The notes under the pieces: generated by a model | The model's input: the letters and a program-made list of their open reading frames with translations, nothing else | Told to the model about the DNA's origin: nothing | Database searches by the model: none | From: Algoriphagus iocasae | Lineage (GTDB): Bacteria > Bacteroidota > Bacteroidia > Cytophagales > Cyclobacteriaceae | Direction: 5' to 3' | Assembly: GCF_014206875.1 (NCBI RefSeq) | Contig: NZ_JACIJO010000007.1 | Span: 1 to 64,000 of the forward strand | DNA length: 64,000 nucleotides | Shown here: piece after piece, positions 38,384-47,571 of the stretch | How positions within the stretch are numbered: the first letter of the stretch is position 1 | How the letters are laid out: each line of letters starts with the position of its first letter | Translations under genes and position numbers: made by a program

Positions 38384-38614
38384 AATTGAATAAGATCTGT
38401 TTTGGGAGGATTACTTCAGAAGAGAATAAGTTTGAAAGGTTATGTATTTCTTCCTTTAGGGCTATCAAATGATGGTGGTTGACCAACTGGGATAAAATAA
38501 ATTAGGTATTTGAACAATTGGAGGGCTTGGGGAAAGACAACTAATACCAAGACTACCCTCGAATAGGTTCTTTCAATAGATAGGATGTAGACTAAATAAT
38601 TGAGATTTTCCCTA

Positions 38615-39910
38615 TCACTTTTCCAGCCATTTCCATCGCTCTGCCCAATCCATCAAGAACTCCTTTCTGTATTTTGAGATAGTTTTTGCCCCTTGTTGAA
38701 CTTTGATATACAGTGCTGGATCTTGCTTATCGCTGTACCAGTTATAGCCCAGTTGATAATCATCAGGCGTGACTTTTCCTGGCCAAGAAACTGTACTGAC
38801 ATAGTTTCCTTCCAATCCATCCAACTCCGCGATAGGGCTACTGATTTTATAATATCCTTGTTCCGGTCCTTTTGAAGAGTACCTTACTCCATAAATACCA
38901 CCTCCCAGGTAATATCCTGGCCAGGTCTGATTTTGGGCCTCTATCTCAAAAACGACAGAATCTTCGGAGACATTTATTTCCGGCCCATCAAATCTCCATT
39001 CTACCGTCGCATAAGCAGCTACAGTATCCTGAAGCGAACTTCCGCCCTTGAATACATTTCTGGAACTTCGCTGGATCTTTTCAAAACTTCCTCCCCAACT
39101 TTCGCCGGTAGGATCATCAGGGTCTCCGTTCATGAGGTAGGCCAAGGATGGAGTATCGCCCATTTTGATTTTCCCTTCGTAATAATGAATGAAGTCTTTG
39201 CCCAACTCACCTCGACCCTGAATGTAATTTTCATAAAAGGCATATGCTTTCAATTCATCGGGGGAATCATTGTCCATAAACCAACCTCTATATGTTGCAT
39301 TTGCCTCGATCATCCAAAGGTCAGGGTGAGACTCTGCGATATAAGAATAGGCATTGATACTCCATTTCTTATTCGGACCTCCGATCCAATAAACTCTGAT
39401 ATTTTCTTTGATCTCAGGAGCGTCATGTAGTGCCTGAGCCAGGTCCTCAATTCCTCCCCATACCAAAACCCAAAGCGGTTGATCACTTTTCTTTTTAGCA
39501 CAGGAAATAATCCATTCTGAACCTTCGGTAGGAGTGGTGTATCCTTTGAAAGGTGCAGCGTCTTTTTGCCCCTGCTTAGTTATCTCTCTTAGTAAATTAG
39601 GAGGCAGAAGTCCCGGGGCATTGGGTAGGAGCTGTTTGTAATCTTTTTCGTAGATATCAATCATATCTAAAAAATCCTTTTTGGTTCCATTACCGAAAGG
39701 TGATGAAACCAATCCTTCCAGCTGAAAGAGGTCTGAATACATCATTAAATGTATCATCGATTGGAAATCATCAGGATCTGTTCCGCCAATGTCCGAACTG
39801 ATGATTACTCTAGGTTTGGCAGATTCATTCAATTGTGCATGGCAGCTAGAGCTTCCAAAAAAAATGAATATTCCTACAAAGGCTAGTAAAATACTTTTAT
39901 TGCAAATCAT
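38615..39910 (-). CDS. secreted DUF1593 (nucleoside-hydrolase-like) protein
   Basis: A 431-residue exported protein. Residues 1-25 form a signal peptide ending in FGSSSCHAQ; the cysteine could make it a lipoprotein. The core has the nucleoside-hydrolase-like fold of PF07632 with the metal-binding type motif SSDIGGTDPDDFQSMI near 38-53 (aspartate cluster as in inosine-uridine hydrolases), VLVWGGIEDLAQAL near 148-161 and VYWIGGPNKKWSIN near 173-186. A beta-sandwich C-terminus follows from about 330. Proteins of this family occur in polysaccharide loci and have been called cellulose-binding Sde182-like. Its start is 95 bases from that of the divergent AraC gene, its likely regulator. Confidence 0.85.
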   Translation of the reverse strand: MICNKSILLAFVGIFIFFGSSSCHAQLNESAKPRVIISSDIGGTDPDDFQSMIHLMMYSDLFQLEGLVSSPFGNGTKKDFLDMIDIYEKDYKQLLPNAPGLLPPNLLREITKQGQKDAAPFKGYTTPTEGSEWIISCAKKKSDQPLWVLVWGGIEDLAQALHDAPEIKENIRVYWIGGPNKKWSINAYSYIAESHPDLWMIEANATYRGWFMDNDSPDELKAYAFYENYIQGRGELGKDFIHYYEGKIKMGDTPSLAYLMNGDPDDPTGESWGGSFEKIQRSSRNVFKGGSSLQDTVAAYATVEWRFDGPEINVSEDSVVFEIEAQNQTWPGYYLGGGIYGVRYSSKGPEQGYYKISSPIAELDGLEGNYVSTVSWPGKVTPDDYQLGYNWYSDKQDPALYIKVQQGAKTISKYRKEFLMDWAERWKWLEK

Positions 39911-40005
39911 CTTGCTTGGGGTTATTGAAAAGATTGGATGTAAATTTATTCTCGTATTTAGATAAAAACTACCTATATTATCTTAATAACCTATCGAATT
40001 CCGAG

Positions 40006-40848
40006 ATGATGAAGCTTTTTGATGAAAAAAGAAGTGTTTTTAAGCCCTACGGTTTTTCATGTGAAATGTGGGTGCCCAATCTAATGCATAGACCTGATCG
40101 GCATAATGAAATTGAAATCAATTTTTTCCCAGAAGAAGGGGTTACCTACTTGTTTCAAGGAAGGAAAATCAAAATTCCGGCCAATAGATTCACCTTATTT
40201 TGGGCTCTGACACCTCATCAAATAGTAGAAGTCGAAACTAGCCTGCCTTATTATGTTTGCACTGTTCCATTTTCGGTTTTTTTGGAATGGAAATTACCTG
40301 CCAGCTTTGTAGAGAAAATTTTGAATGGAGAAATTATTTCTGAAACAAATCTTATCTATTCTTCTTCAGATGAGGCCAATTTCAAACGTTGGTTTGATGA
40401 TTTCCAGGAAAATAAAAATCCTAAAATTGCTTTGTTGGAAGTTCAGGGTCGTGTAAATAGAATGGCTTTTGAATTTATACCAGACAGCTCAAAAGGTATT
40501 TCTGCTTCCCAAATCAAGGAAGCTAACCAAGTGGAAAAAATTGCTATGTTTATAGCTAAACATTATACAGAACCGATCAAAGTATCTGATATAGGAAAAG
40601 CCGTAGAGCTACATCCGGATCATGCTAATACCATCTTTAAAAAGACTTTTGGGACAACTTTAAGTGAGTACATTGCCGAAGAGCGCATTTCCCATGCACA
40701 GCGGTTACTTCTTACCTCGGATCTTCCAATCACCCAGCTGGCTTTCAGTTGTGGCTTTCAATCCATCAGTCGATTTAATGCCTCATTTCTGAAGATCGCA
40801 GGATTAACTCCTCGGGAATTTAGAAAAAGCAATAGTTTTCTAAACTGA
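40006..40848 (+). CDS. AraC family transcriptional regulator
   Basis: A 280-residue regulator. The N-terminal part is a cupin-like sensing domain (HNEIEINFFPEEGVTYLFQG near 36-55, the HNE-x-E pattern typical of sugar-responsive AraC proteins). The C-terminal 95 residues carry two helix-turn-helix motifs (VSDIGKAVELHPDHANTIFK and ITQLAFSCGFQSISRFNASF). ATG 40006 is chosen; a TTG 30 codons earlier would overlap the control region shared with the divergent DUF1593 gene. By position it probably controls that gene. Confidence 0.88.
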   Translation: MMKLFDEKRSVFKPYGFSCEMWVPNLMHRPDRHNEIEINFFPEEGVTYLFQGRKIKIPANRFTLFWALTPHQIVEVETSLPYYVCTVPFSVFLEWKLPASFVEKILNGEIISETNLIYSSSDEANFKRWFDDFQENKNPKIALLEVQGRVNRMAFEFIPDSSKGISASQIKEANQVEKIAMFIAKHYTEPIKVSDIGKAVELHPDHANTIFKKTFGTTLSEYIAEERISHAQRLLLTSDLPITQLAFSCGFQSISRFNASFLKIAGLTPREFRKSNSFLN

Positions 40849-40974
40849 AGATTGGTTCATACACTTCATATGGCTAATACCCCTCGTACTGTATGAATGG
40901 AACGAGACTTTGAAATATGAATGAACTGCTATGGTTTTTAAAAGAATAATATTTCTAAAAATCAAATGAATTCG

Positions 40975-41133
40975 CTACTGAATCTCTAAGTTTCCACCAT
41001 AAATATTTAATAAGCTATTCCTTTCTTTGATCAATGGATCGACTGGAATTTTGGGCTTCCCGAGATCCTGACAGGAAGACAAAGCCAATGTGAAAATCAT
41101 AAAGCTGACAAAAGACCAGTAAAAAGTTCGCAT
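40975..41133 (-). CDS. small predicted lipoprotein
   Basis: A 52-residue open frame on the minus strand: ATG 41131-41133, stop TAG 40975-40977. It begins MRTFYWSFVSFMIFTLALSS and then Cys 21, a well-formed lipoprotein signal with an LSSC lipobox. The mature part is only 32 residues (QDLGKPKIPVDPLIKERNS, then LLNIYGGNLEIQ). Either a genuine micro-lipoprotein or the N-terminal stub of a truncated longer one. An isolated hairpin with a T-run lies 65 bases upstream of its start. The remainder of 40849-41624 shows no gene. Confidence 0.45.
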   Translation of the reverse strand: MRTFYWSFVSFMIFTLALSSCQDLGKPKIPVDPLIKERNSLLNIYGGNLEIQ

Positions 41134-41197
41134 TAATAAAGATAAACCTTGGTTTGAACTATAAAAATACCCTGTACTGAAGCAACCGAGTGTAAAG

Positions 41198-41219
41198 AAA
41201 AAGTCCTGAGGACTTTTTT
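41198..41219. terminator. short terminator-like hairpin
   Basis: AAAAAGTCC (41198-41206), a 3-base loop and GGACTTTTT (41210-41218) form a perfect 9-bp stem whose A- and T-rich base makes it usable in both directions. No intact gene ends immediately before it on either strand, so it may be left over from a deleted gene. Confidence 0.45.
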
Positions 41220-41624
41220 AGCGAGGGGCCAAGATGAGAGTGGCTGGGTTTTAATCTAAAATCCTTTTTTAAAGTAGTTTTTTAGTTATTGAAATCGAAG
41301 ATACTGGGAGATCGTTCAAGGTTTGAAGATCCGAAGACATTCGATTCTTTAACGACCAACCAATTCATTTCTTTCCATTAATCTCATTATGGAGCAGGAT
41401 CAAGACCCTTCTCTTTTAGGAGGAGCCCATCCCAAAAGTGACGCAATTCGGGAAGAGAATTGTGTGAGATAGAATCCTATAGAGTTGTCGGTACAAATTC
41501 AACCTTACCTCAAGTGATTTGTGGCTTCAGTGAGTCAGGGGGAATTTTCTTAGGCTGGAATGGGGCAATTTGGCCTGATTGCGCAATAAGAAGGAGAACA
41601 GGTTTAATGAGAAAATTTATTGGT

Positions 41625-42131
41625 TTATTTATTTAGGGATTTTTTCAATCTGTAATCAAAAATATACCAAGTTAGGATACCTATTCCCACTAAAATCAGT
41701 GATACTTTTATAATTGAGCTCCAGGAGCTGGCATATCGGCTAATCATAAAGAAATACATGTATCCTACGATCAATCCAGTAAATCCCCAGTTCATGAATT
41801 TCCAATTGCCCATCACTTTTGAGTTTGTCCCCTTACTTTGTTTATACTGTCTTTTCAAGGCAATCCAAATACCGGTCAGTATCAGTCCGCAAATGGATAA
41901 TCCGCCTAAAAACCAAAAAATCTTGGTTGTCAGCCCACCCCAATTCCCAAAGTGTATTGGGTCAGCAATATCATTTAGGTACATAACAGTTGGGATATTT
42001 TCTGCTTTTTGTATGCCAACTACTTTATTTTGTAATGGATCCACATAGACTCTGTTGGATCTTTTGCGAACTAAAGCAACATGACTCTTGCCCCTGAAAT
42101 AAATCGGTTGAGAATTATCTGAGGCACTTCT
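41625..42131 (-). pseudogene. PepSY-associated transmembrane protein, C-terminal fragment
   Basis: The frame is open from a TAA at 42132-42134 to 41625 and encodes the C-terminal part of a PepSY-domain inner-membrane protein: SDNSQPIYFRGKSHVALVRK, then VYVDPLQNKVVG, then the hallmark DPIHFGNWGGLTTKIFWFLG and three hydrophobic helices. Full-length relatives have about 370-400 residues with one or two further N-terminal helices and a PepSY domain. The only candidate starts are internal (GTG at 42044). Family members accompany TonB-dependent siderophore receptors and act in iron uptake. The first half is missing, so this is judged a truncated gene. Confidence 0.6.
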
Positions 42132-42179
42132 TTATATTAGGAGGTGTCTTTTGAATAAAAAAAGCAACCATTGTGGATT

Positions 42180-42374
42180 TTAGAGTTTATTCAGAATCTC
42201 TCGAATTAGTCTTTCCTTGTTTATCTTTTTTTTTGACTGGAGACTGACGATTTAAATAATCCAAATCCCACAGGCAACAGCGAAAAGAGAAAAGGGATTT
42301 TCTGCCTCCAATGTCCCGATCATTGCGATAAAGCTGATGAATAGTGTGCTTAAAAATTTTAATACTGACCACAT
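42180..42374 (-). pseudogene. small membrane protein with in-frame stop
   Basis: ATG 42372-42374 opens a 40-residue hydrophobic protein (MWSVLKFLSTLFISFIAMIG, then TLEAENPFSLFAVACGIWII) ending at a TAA at 42252-42254. The same frame then continues with a basic tail (SLQSKKKINKERLIREILNK) to a TAA at 42180-42182. I recall small Bacteroidota membrane proteins with a TLEAENP motif followed by such a basic tail, so the TAA may be a nonsense mutation. It lies upstream of and in the same direction as the PepSY fragment; together they look like the relics of an iron-uptake operon. Confidence 0.42.
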
Positions 42375-42588
42375 AATCAGATGGTTTTGTGAATAACTAA
42401 TATACTAATTTACGGGTGGGTTCAAATTTGTTGGATTATAAAAATGTAAATGAATAAAGATGTACTTATTTAAAAAAAAATGCCGCCTAACCTTTGAAAT
42501 TGCAATGAGCTTTTTAGCAAAGTAACTATGAGCTTTTTAACAAACCATGGCGAGACATATTCAAGGTACCTTTGAAATAAAAAAAGTC

Positions 42589-44004
42589 ATGAAACAAATT
42601 CAAAGTGTATACATAAACGGAAAGTTTTTGGTACCCAAGGGTTCTGAAACAGCAAAGATCATCAGCCCACGTGATGGCAAACCAATCGCTCAATTGACTT
42701 ATGCAAATCAAGAAGATACACGTTTAGCTATTCAAGCTGCAAGTGTAGCCCTTGTTAATTATAGTCAATCCAGCATAGAAGAGAGATCTGGAATTTTAAA
42801 GCGGATCCACGATCAAATCACCAATCGTATTGATGACTTGATTAAAGCGACTATTTTGGAATATGGAGCAACAAGGGAACGTGCAAAATGGTCTAATTTG
42901 ATTTCGGCCAGTACATTTCTCAATCAAATAGAGGTTATAAAAAATTACCCTTTTGAGAGGAATGTAAACGAATCCAAAGTAAAGATGGAAGCTGTAGGTG
43001 TTACTGCACTTTTTACCCCATGGAATTCAGTTGCGGGTTCCATCGCAGTAAAAGTGGCCTCAGCACTCTCTGCCGGTTGCACAATTGTGTTAAAGCCTAG
43101 TGAATTTGGAGCTTGGCAATCGCAAATTATCATGGAATGCATAGATGCGGCTGGGTTGCCAAAAGGTGTTGTGAACATGGTGAATGGGAGAGGTGATGAA
43201 ATAAGCAAAGCAATAATGGAAAGCACGGAGGTCACTAAAATCTCATTTACTGGATCGACTGCAATAGGAAAAATTCTGGCTAAACAAGCTATCGAAACTA
43301 TGAAGAGAGTAACTCTTGAGTTGGGAGGGAAATCTGCTAACATCATTCTCGAAGATGCCGACCTAGATACAGCCATTCCAATGGCATTGCAGGCTAGTTT
43401 TATGAATAATGGACAGGCATGTATTGCTGGTTCACGTTTATTAATACCTGCTTCAAAAAAGGAAGAGATAAAAAACCGTTTGATCGAAGCTGCCAGCCGG
43501 TTTATTGTAGGTAATCCATTTGACAAAGAGGTGAACATGGGGCCGGTTGCCAATCAAAAACAGGTCGACCGTGTTCAGCAGTATATCATCTCTGGTATAG
43601 AGGAAGGGGCTGAATTGGTCCATGGTGGACCAGGTCGTCCAAAAGGATTTGAAGAAGGCTATTATGTAAACCCAACTATTTTTATGGGAGCCAATAATTC
43701 AATGAAAATTTCCCGTGAGGAGATTTTTGGTCCTGTCCTTACCGTTATTTCCTATGAAAATGAGGAGCAGGCCATTGAAATCGCCAATGATTCTGACTAT
43801 GGGCTAATGGCATTTATCAGTTCCGGTGATACTGAAAGGGCACAACTCATTGCAAATAAATTGAAAGCGGGTCGAGTCTTGATTAATACACTGAAACACG
43901 ATCCGCTTGCTCCTTTCGGCGGATATAAGAACTCTGGTTTTGGAAGGGAAAATGGGGTCTTAGGGCTGGAAGAATTCTTGGAAGTAAAAACTCTAATCAT
44001 GTAA
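42589..44004 (+). CDS. aldehyde dehydrogenase family protein
   Basis: A 471-residue NAD(P)-dependent aldehyde dehydrogenase. Start ATG 42589 matches the family N-terminus (MKQIQSVYINGKFL); an ATG 14 codons upstream is less likely. Key residues are present: Asn about 146 (FTPWNS), the cofactor Lys about 169 (VLKPSEFG), FTGSTAIGK near 220-228, the general base Glu about 244 (LELGGKSANI) and the nucleophile Cys about 278 (NNGQACIAG), with the C-terminal PFGGYKNSGFGRE loop. Such enzymes oxidise aldehydes to acids in the cytoplasm; the substrate is unassigned. It is followed by a terminator and then an AraC-type regulator. Confidence 0.92.
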   Translation: MKQIQSVYINGKFLVPKGSETAKIISPRDGKPIAQLTYANQEDTRLAIQAASVALVNYSQSSIEERSGILKRIHDQITNRIDDLIKATILEYGATRERAKWSNLISASTFLNQIEVIKNYPFERNVNESKVKMEAVGVTALFTPWNSVAGSIAVKVASALSAGCTIVLKPSEFGAWQSQIIMECIDAAGLPKGVVNMVNGRGDEISKAIMESTEVTKISFTGSTAIGKILAKQAIETMKRVTLELGGKSANIILEDADLDTAIPMALQASFMNNGQACIAGSRLLIPASKKEEIKNRLIEAASRFIVGNPFDKEVNMGPVANQKQVDRVQQYIISGIEEGAELVHGGPGRPKGFEEGYYVNPTIFMGANNSMKISREEIFGPVLTVISYENEEQAIEIANDSDYGLMAFISSGDTERAQLIANKLKAGRVLINTLKHDPLAPFGGYKNSGFGRENGVLGLEEFLEVKTLIM

Positions 44005-44023
44005 CGAAGCCCATCTTCCAGAT

Positions 44024-44058
44024 TAAAATCGTCCAAACTAATTTTAGACGATTTTTTT
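44024..44058 (+). terminator. intrinsic terminator after the aldehyde dehydrogenase gene
   Basis: AAAATCGTC (44025-44033) pairs with GACGATTTT (44047-44055), loop of 13 bases, followed by TTTT. It lies 20 bases after the stop codon, so the downstream regulator is probably transcribed separately. Confidence 0.78.
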
Positions 44059-44091
44059 ATGTGCAATATCAATTGATAAATTTAGAAAGTC

Positions 44092-44898
44092 ATGGAAATC
44101 AAGAAATCCGATAATAAAAGGCCCGGAATAGTATTTTCCTGCTACCATCAAAAAAGCAGGGATGGGGAACATTTTGTCCCAGAACATACTTTGAGCTACC
44201 AAATAGCAGGTTCTTTAATTCTTAATGATGGAACTAATGAATATTCACCTTCTCTGGGGTCTTTGCGTTTGATCCGGCGAAATCAATTAGTGAAATTCAT
44301 AAAACATCCTCCTGAAAGTGGAGATTTTAAATCCATATCCATCTATCTGAGTCAAAAAATACTGAAGGATTTTTGTTTGGAATATGGTCTCAGTTCAGAC
44401 GGAAAATACTCTGGTTTACCTGTGATCAATTTAAAAAAGACCAAAATTTTAGAAAATTATTTTAGTTCTTTAATTGGGTACCAGCAAACAAATAATTTCG
44501 AGGACGGTCAGATTGTCGAATTAAAAATTAAAGAGGGTCTATTGTTATTGATGCAATCAAATCCAGAGATTAAAAACATCTTATTTGATTTTGCCGATCC
44601 TTTTAAGATTGATCTGGAAGCATTTATGAATCGAAATTACCACTTCAATGTTCATCTGGAAAGATTCGCCTATTTAACAGGAAGGAGCCTTGCTACTTTT
44701 AAAAGGGATTTTGAAAAAACTTTCGGTACTACGCCTCGTCGGTGGCTACAACAAAAGCGCCTAAGTGAAGCACATTACCTAATTTCAAAAAAGGGAGAAA
44801 AAGCATCCCATATTTATTTGGATTTAGGTTTTGAAAACCTTTCCCATTTTTCTTATGCCTATAAAAAAATGTATGGGCATGGCCCATCTTTATTATGA
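44092..44898 (+). CDS. AraC family transcriptional regulator
   Basis: A 268-residue regulator with a cupin-like N-terminal domain (about 20-130; HTLSYQIAGSLILNDG and LGSLRLIRRNQLVKFIKHPP) and a C-terminal HTH_18 domain (about 175-265; FAYLTGRSLATFKRDFEKTF and LDLGFENLSHFSYAYKKMYG). The family controls small-molecule responses. Its gene follows the aldehyde dehydrogenase by 87 bases beyond a terminator; it may respond to an aldehyde, but this is inference from position. Confidence 0.88.
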   Translation: MEIKKSDNKRPGIVFSCYHQKSRDGEHFVPEHTLSYQIAGSLILNDGTNEYSPSLGSLRLIRRNQLVKFIKHPPESGDFKSISIYLSQKILKDFCLEYGLSSDGKYSGLPVINLKKTKILENYFSSLIGYQQTNNFEDGQIVELKIKEGLLLLMQSNPEIKNILFDFADPFKIDLEAFMNRNYHFNVHLERFAYLTGRSLATFKRDFEKTFGTTPRRWLQQKRLSEAHYLISKKGEKASHIYLDLGFENLSHFSYAYKKMYGHGPSLL

Positions 44899-44935
44899 TA
44901 TGGAAATAGAGTCGTACTTAAGAAGAATAAAATAA

Positions 44936-44943
44936 TATATTTG
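44936..44943 (+). promoter_or_regulatory. candidate promoter -7 element for the ABC-F gene
   Basis: TATATTTG fits the Bacteroidota -7 consensus TAnnTTTG. It lies 120 bases upstream of the ABC-F start, leaving a long leader. No clear -33 TTTG is visible at the expected distance, so the assignment is weak. Confidence 0.3.
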
Positions 44944-45012
44944 CAATCGCAAAACAGGAACTCCAAGTATCACTATGTGAAATTTAATTTCTTTCAAAAC
45001 ATTTAAAGACAG

Positions 45013-45031
45013 CAAACTGCCAAGCAGTTTG
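45013..45031 (+). promoter_or_regulatory. leader hairpin upstream of the ABC-F gene
   Basis: CAAACTG (45013-45019) and CAGTTTG (45025-45031) form a perfect 7-bp stem with a 5-base loop 31 bases before the ATG. Antibiotic-inducible ABC-F genes often have structured leaders that act by attenuation. No terminator alternative or leader peptide is obvious here, so the function is open. Confidence 0.4.
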
Positions 45032-45062
45032 TCTGATTGTTTACTCTTTAAAGAAAGAAATT

Positions 45063-46652
45063 ATGTTGACTGTACAACACCTTTCCTATACGCTTCCCAA
45101 TAAAGACTTATTGTTTGCTGATGTTAATTTATCAGTAAACTCCCATGAAAAAGTTGCCTTAATAGGCAATAACGGGTCTGGTAAATCCACCCTGCTGAAA
45201 ATCATAGCAAAAGAATTTCAAACATATGAGGGTCAGTTCAGTATTGGCGTTACCCCTTATTACATTCCCCAGGTTTTTGGTCAATTCAATCATCAGACAA
45301 TTGCCCAAGCTTTGCGTGTCGAGGATAAATTGAATGCCTTACATCGAATTCTGAATGGTGATACCTCAGAGGATTGGTTTACTATTCTAAATGACGATTG
45401 GACCATAGAAGATCGTTGCAAGGAGGCATTGACTCACTGGGGGCTAGGAGAGCTGGATTTGAACAGATCACTTCAATCACTCAGCGGTGGTCAAAAAACA
45501 AAGGTTTTCCTGGCAGGTATCGCAATTCATGAGTCTAAAATGGTTCTTCTGGACGAACCGAGCAACCATTTGGATTTATCCGGTAGAGAAATGCTTTATG
45601 ATTTTATCAGCACCACTAATAGCACACTGATCATCGTCAGTCATGACAGGAAATTGTTAAATCTGTTGGACAGTGTATGTGAATTGAGTCGGAGTGGGTT
45701 GAAAAGATATGGTGGCAATTATGATTTTTATGTTGAGCAAAAACAAATTGAAAAGAAAGCACTGAGTCTCGATATCCAAAGCAAAGAAAAGGCCCTGCGA
45801 AAAGCCAAGGAGAAAGAGCGAGAGACTGTAGAACGCCAACAAAAATTGGATAGCCGTGGAAAAGGGAAGCAGGAAAAAGCCGGGGTATCCAGGATCATGA
45901 TGAATACGCTTCGGAACAAGGCAGAAAATAGCACCTCCAAATTAAAAAGTGTCCATGCCGAAAAAATCGGAGGGATCTCCCAGGATTTAAAATCTTTGCG
46001 GGAAACTGTACCTGGGATTGATAAAATGACTTTTGGATTTGATAATTCACAATTGCATAAAGGAAAGATTCTCTTTTCAGCAACGGATATCAATTTCAAT
46101 TATGGGACTAAGCCAATCTGGAAAAGTAATCTGAAATTCCAGATTACTAGTGGTGAGCGTATAGCCATTAAAGGTAAAAATGGCTCTGGAAAAACTACTT
46201 TAATAAACTTGATTTTAGGAGTTTTAGCAACAAGTTCTGGAACAGTTTACCATGCTGAGAATAAGTCAGTTTATATTGATCAGGAGTATTCCCTAATCGA
46301 TAACTCGATGAATGTTTACGATCAGGCCCAGCAATTCAATGAGTCATCCCTTCAGGAACATCAAATTAAAAGTAGGTTAAACAGATTTTTGTTTACGAAA
46401 GAAGATTGGATCAAACCCTGTAGGGCGCTTAGTGGGGGAGAGAGAATGCGATTACTTCTTTGTGGTATAACAGTATATAGCTCCTCCCCGGATATCATCA
46501 TATTAGATGAGCCAACCAATAATCTGGATATTCAGAATATTGAGATATTGACTGCTGCCATAAACGAATATGAAGGTACTTTGATTGTGGTGTCACACGA
46601 TGAAACGTTTTTGGAGCAAATAAAAATCGAAAGGGAGATTTCTTTGCTATAG
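45063..46652 (+). CDS. ABC-F family ATPase (possible ribosome protection factor)
   Basis: A 529-residue soluble protein with two ATP-binding cassettes and no membrane segments. First domain: Walker A GNNGSGKST (35-43), signature LSGGQ (140-144), Walker B VLLDEP (161-166). A charged linker of about 90 residues rich in Lys/Glu/Arg (about 225-315) corresponds to the ribosome-contacting interdomain linker. Second domain: GKNGSGKTT near 360-368, LSGGERMRLLLC near 445-456 and IIILDEPTNNLD. ABC-F proteins bind the ribosomal E site and either regulate translation or confer resistance to macrolide/lincosamide/pleuromutilin-type drugs. Sequence by eye cannot decide between these. Monocistronic with a 120-base leader. 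Confidence 0.9.
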   Translation: MLTVQHLSYTLPNKDLLFADVNLSVNSHEKVALIGNNGSGKSTLLKIIAKEFQTYEGQFSIGVTPYYIPQVFGQFNHQTIAQALRVEDKLNALHRILNGDTSEDWFTILNDDWTIEDRCKEALTHWGLGELDLNRSLQSLSGGQKTKVFLAGIAIHESKMVLLDEPSNHLDLSGREMLYDFISTTNSTLIIVSHDRKLLNLLDSVCELSRSGLKRYGGNYDFYVEQKQIEKKALSLDIQSKEKALRKAKEKERETVERQQKLDSRGKGKQEKAGVSRIMMNTLRNKAENSTSKLKSVHAEKIGGISQDLKSLRETVPGIDKMTFGFDNSQLHKGKILFSATDINFNYGTKPIWKSNLKFQITSGERIAIKGKNGSGKTTLINLILGVLATSSGTVYHAENKSVYIDQEYSLIDNSMNVYDQAQQFNESSLQEHQIKSRLNRFLFTKEDWIKPCRALSGGERMRLLLCGITVYSSSPDIIILDEPTNNLDIQNIEILTAAINEYEGTLIVVSHDETFLEQIKIEREISLL

Positions 46653-46928
46653 GATGATATTCTTTAATCTTACTATTATAGGTTCAATTAAACGACCACT
46701 GGTTTTTACTGATAATTGCAATATTGGTTAGGTAAAGCAATTCTATGGGAAGATAGGGTGCCTAATTGAACTAGGTGGTAAAATCTTAAGGATGATTAAT
46801 TTCCTTTAAATTGTGGTATTCAATGAAGTAAATTTTGAGGGAAAAACCGGATTATTGTCTGGAGAAAACTAATAGAATCCTTTTCTGAAATACTTTCTGT
46901 GTTCCCTAACAAACCTCTTTTATCTCAA

Positions 46929-47504
46929 ATGTGGACTATTTTTAAAAAGCATATAGAAAAATTTGCAAAAGTTTCTGATACTGAGTTTGAAGAAATTATA
47001 ACATTCTTTGAAACAAAAACAGTGGGTAAAAAAGAAAATCTAGTAGAGCAAGGTCAGATTTGTAGACATCATTTCTTTGTTTTAGAAGGATTACTGAGAA
47101 AGTTTTTCATCAATGAAAAAGGAGCGGAACAAACCACCGAATTTGCAATAGAGACATGGTGGCTTACAGATAATTTTGCTTATGAACGTCAAATAAGCAC
47201 CGAATTTTATATTCAGGCAGTTGAAAAATCTGTTATACTTTTAATAACCCAAGAGAATCAGGAGAAGCTATTTCAAAAATTCCCTCAAATGGAACGCTAT
47301 TTCAGGTTTGTGTATCAGCGGGCATATGCGGCAGCACAAAGACGTATTCAATTTCTTTTTTCAATGTCCAAAGAAGAATTTTATTATCAAGCTGTTAGAA
47401 ATCATCCCGAATTCATCCAGCGTGTCCCACAATATTTAATTGCCTCCTACTTGGGATTCACTCCTGAATATTTGAGTGAAATCCGTAAGAGACTTCTTTC
47501 TTAA
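46929..47504 (+). CDS. Crp/Fnr family cyclic-nucleotide-binding-type regulator
   Basis: A 191-residue regulator with an N-terminal cNMP-binding-type beta-barrel (LVEQGQICRHHFFVLEGLLR near 48-67) and a short C-terminal helix-turn-helix (IQRVPQYLIASYLGFTPEYL, then SEIRKRLLS). ATG 46929 is preferred over a GTG ten codons upstream because it gives the family's usual start (MWTIFKKHIEKF). It lies 67 bases before an AhpD-like gene, a frequent pairing in Bacteroidota, and probably regulates it. Confidence 0.87.
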   Translation: MWTIFKKHIEKFAKVSDTEFEEIITFFETKTVGKKENLVEQGQICRHHFFVLEGLLRKFFINEKGAEQTTEFAIETWWLTDNFAYERQISTEFYIQAVEKSVILLITQENQEKLFQKFPQMERYFRFVYQRAYAAAQRRIQFLFSMSKEEFYYQAVRNHPEFIQRVPQYLIASYLGFTPEYLSEIRKRLLS

Positions 47505-47571
47505 ACCAGTTTAAGTTTTTTTCTTTTCCCGTAGTTCAATTTTGTATTATTCAATTTAAAACTTCAAAACA

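Noticed and set aside
41383..41466. 27-codon frame starting MEQDQDPSLLGGAHP
   Set aside because: Too short and without any signal, partner or repeat; not distinguishable from chance.
42945..43553. 202-codon minus-strand frame in the aldehyde dehydrogenase gene
   Set aside because: Antisense shadow of a gene whose catalytic residues are all present on the plus strand.
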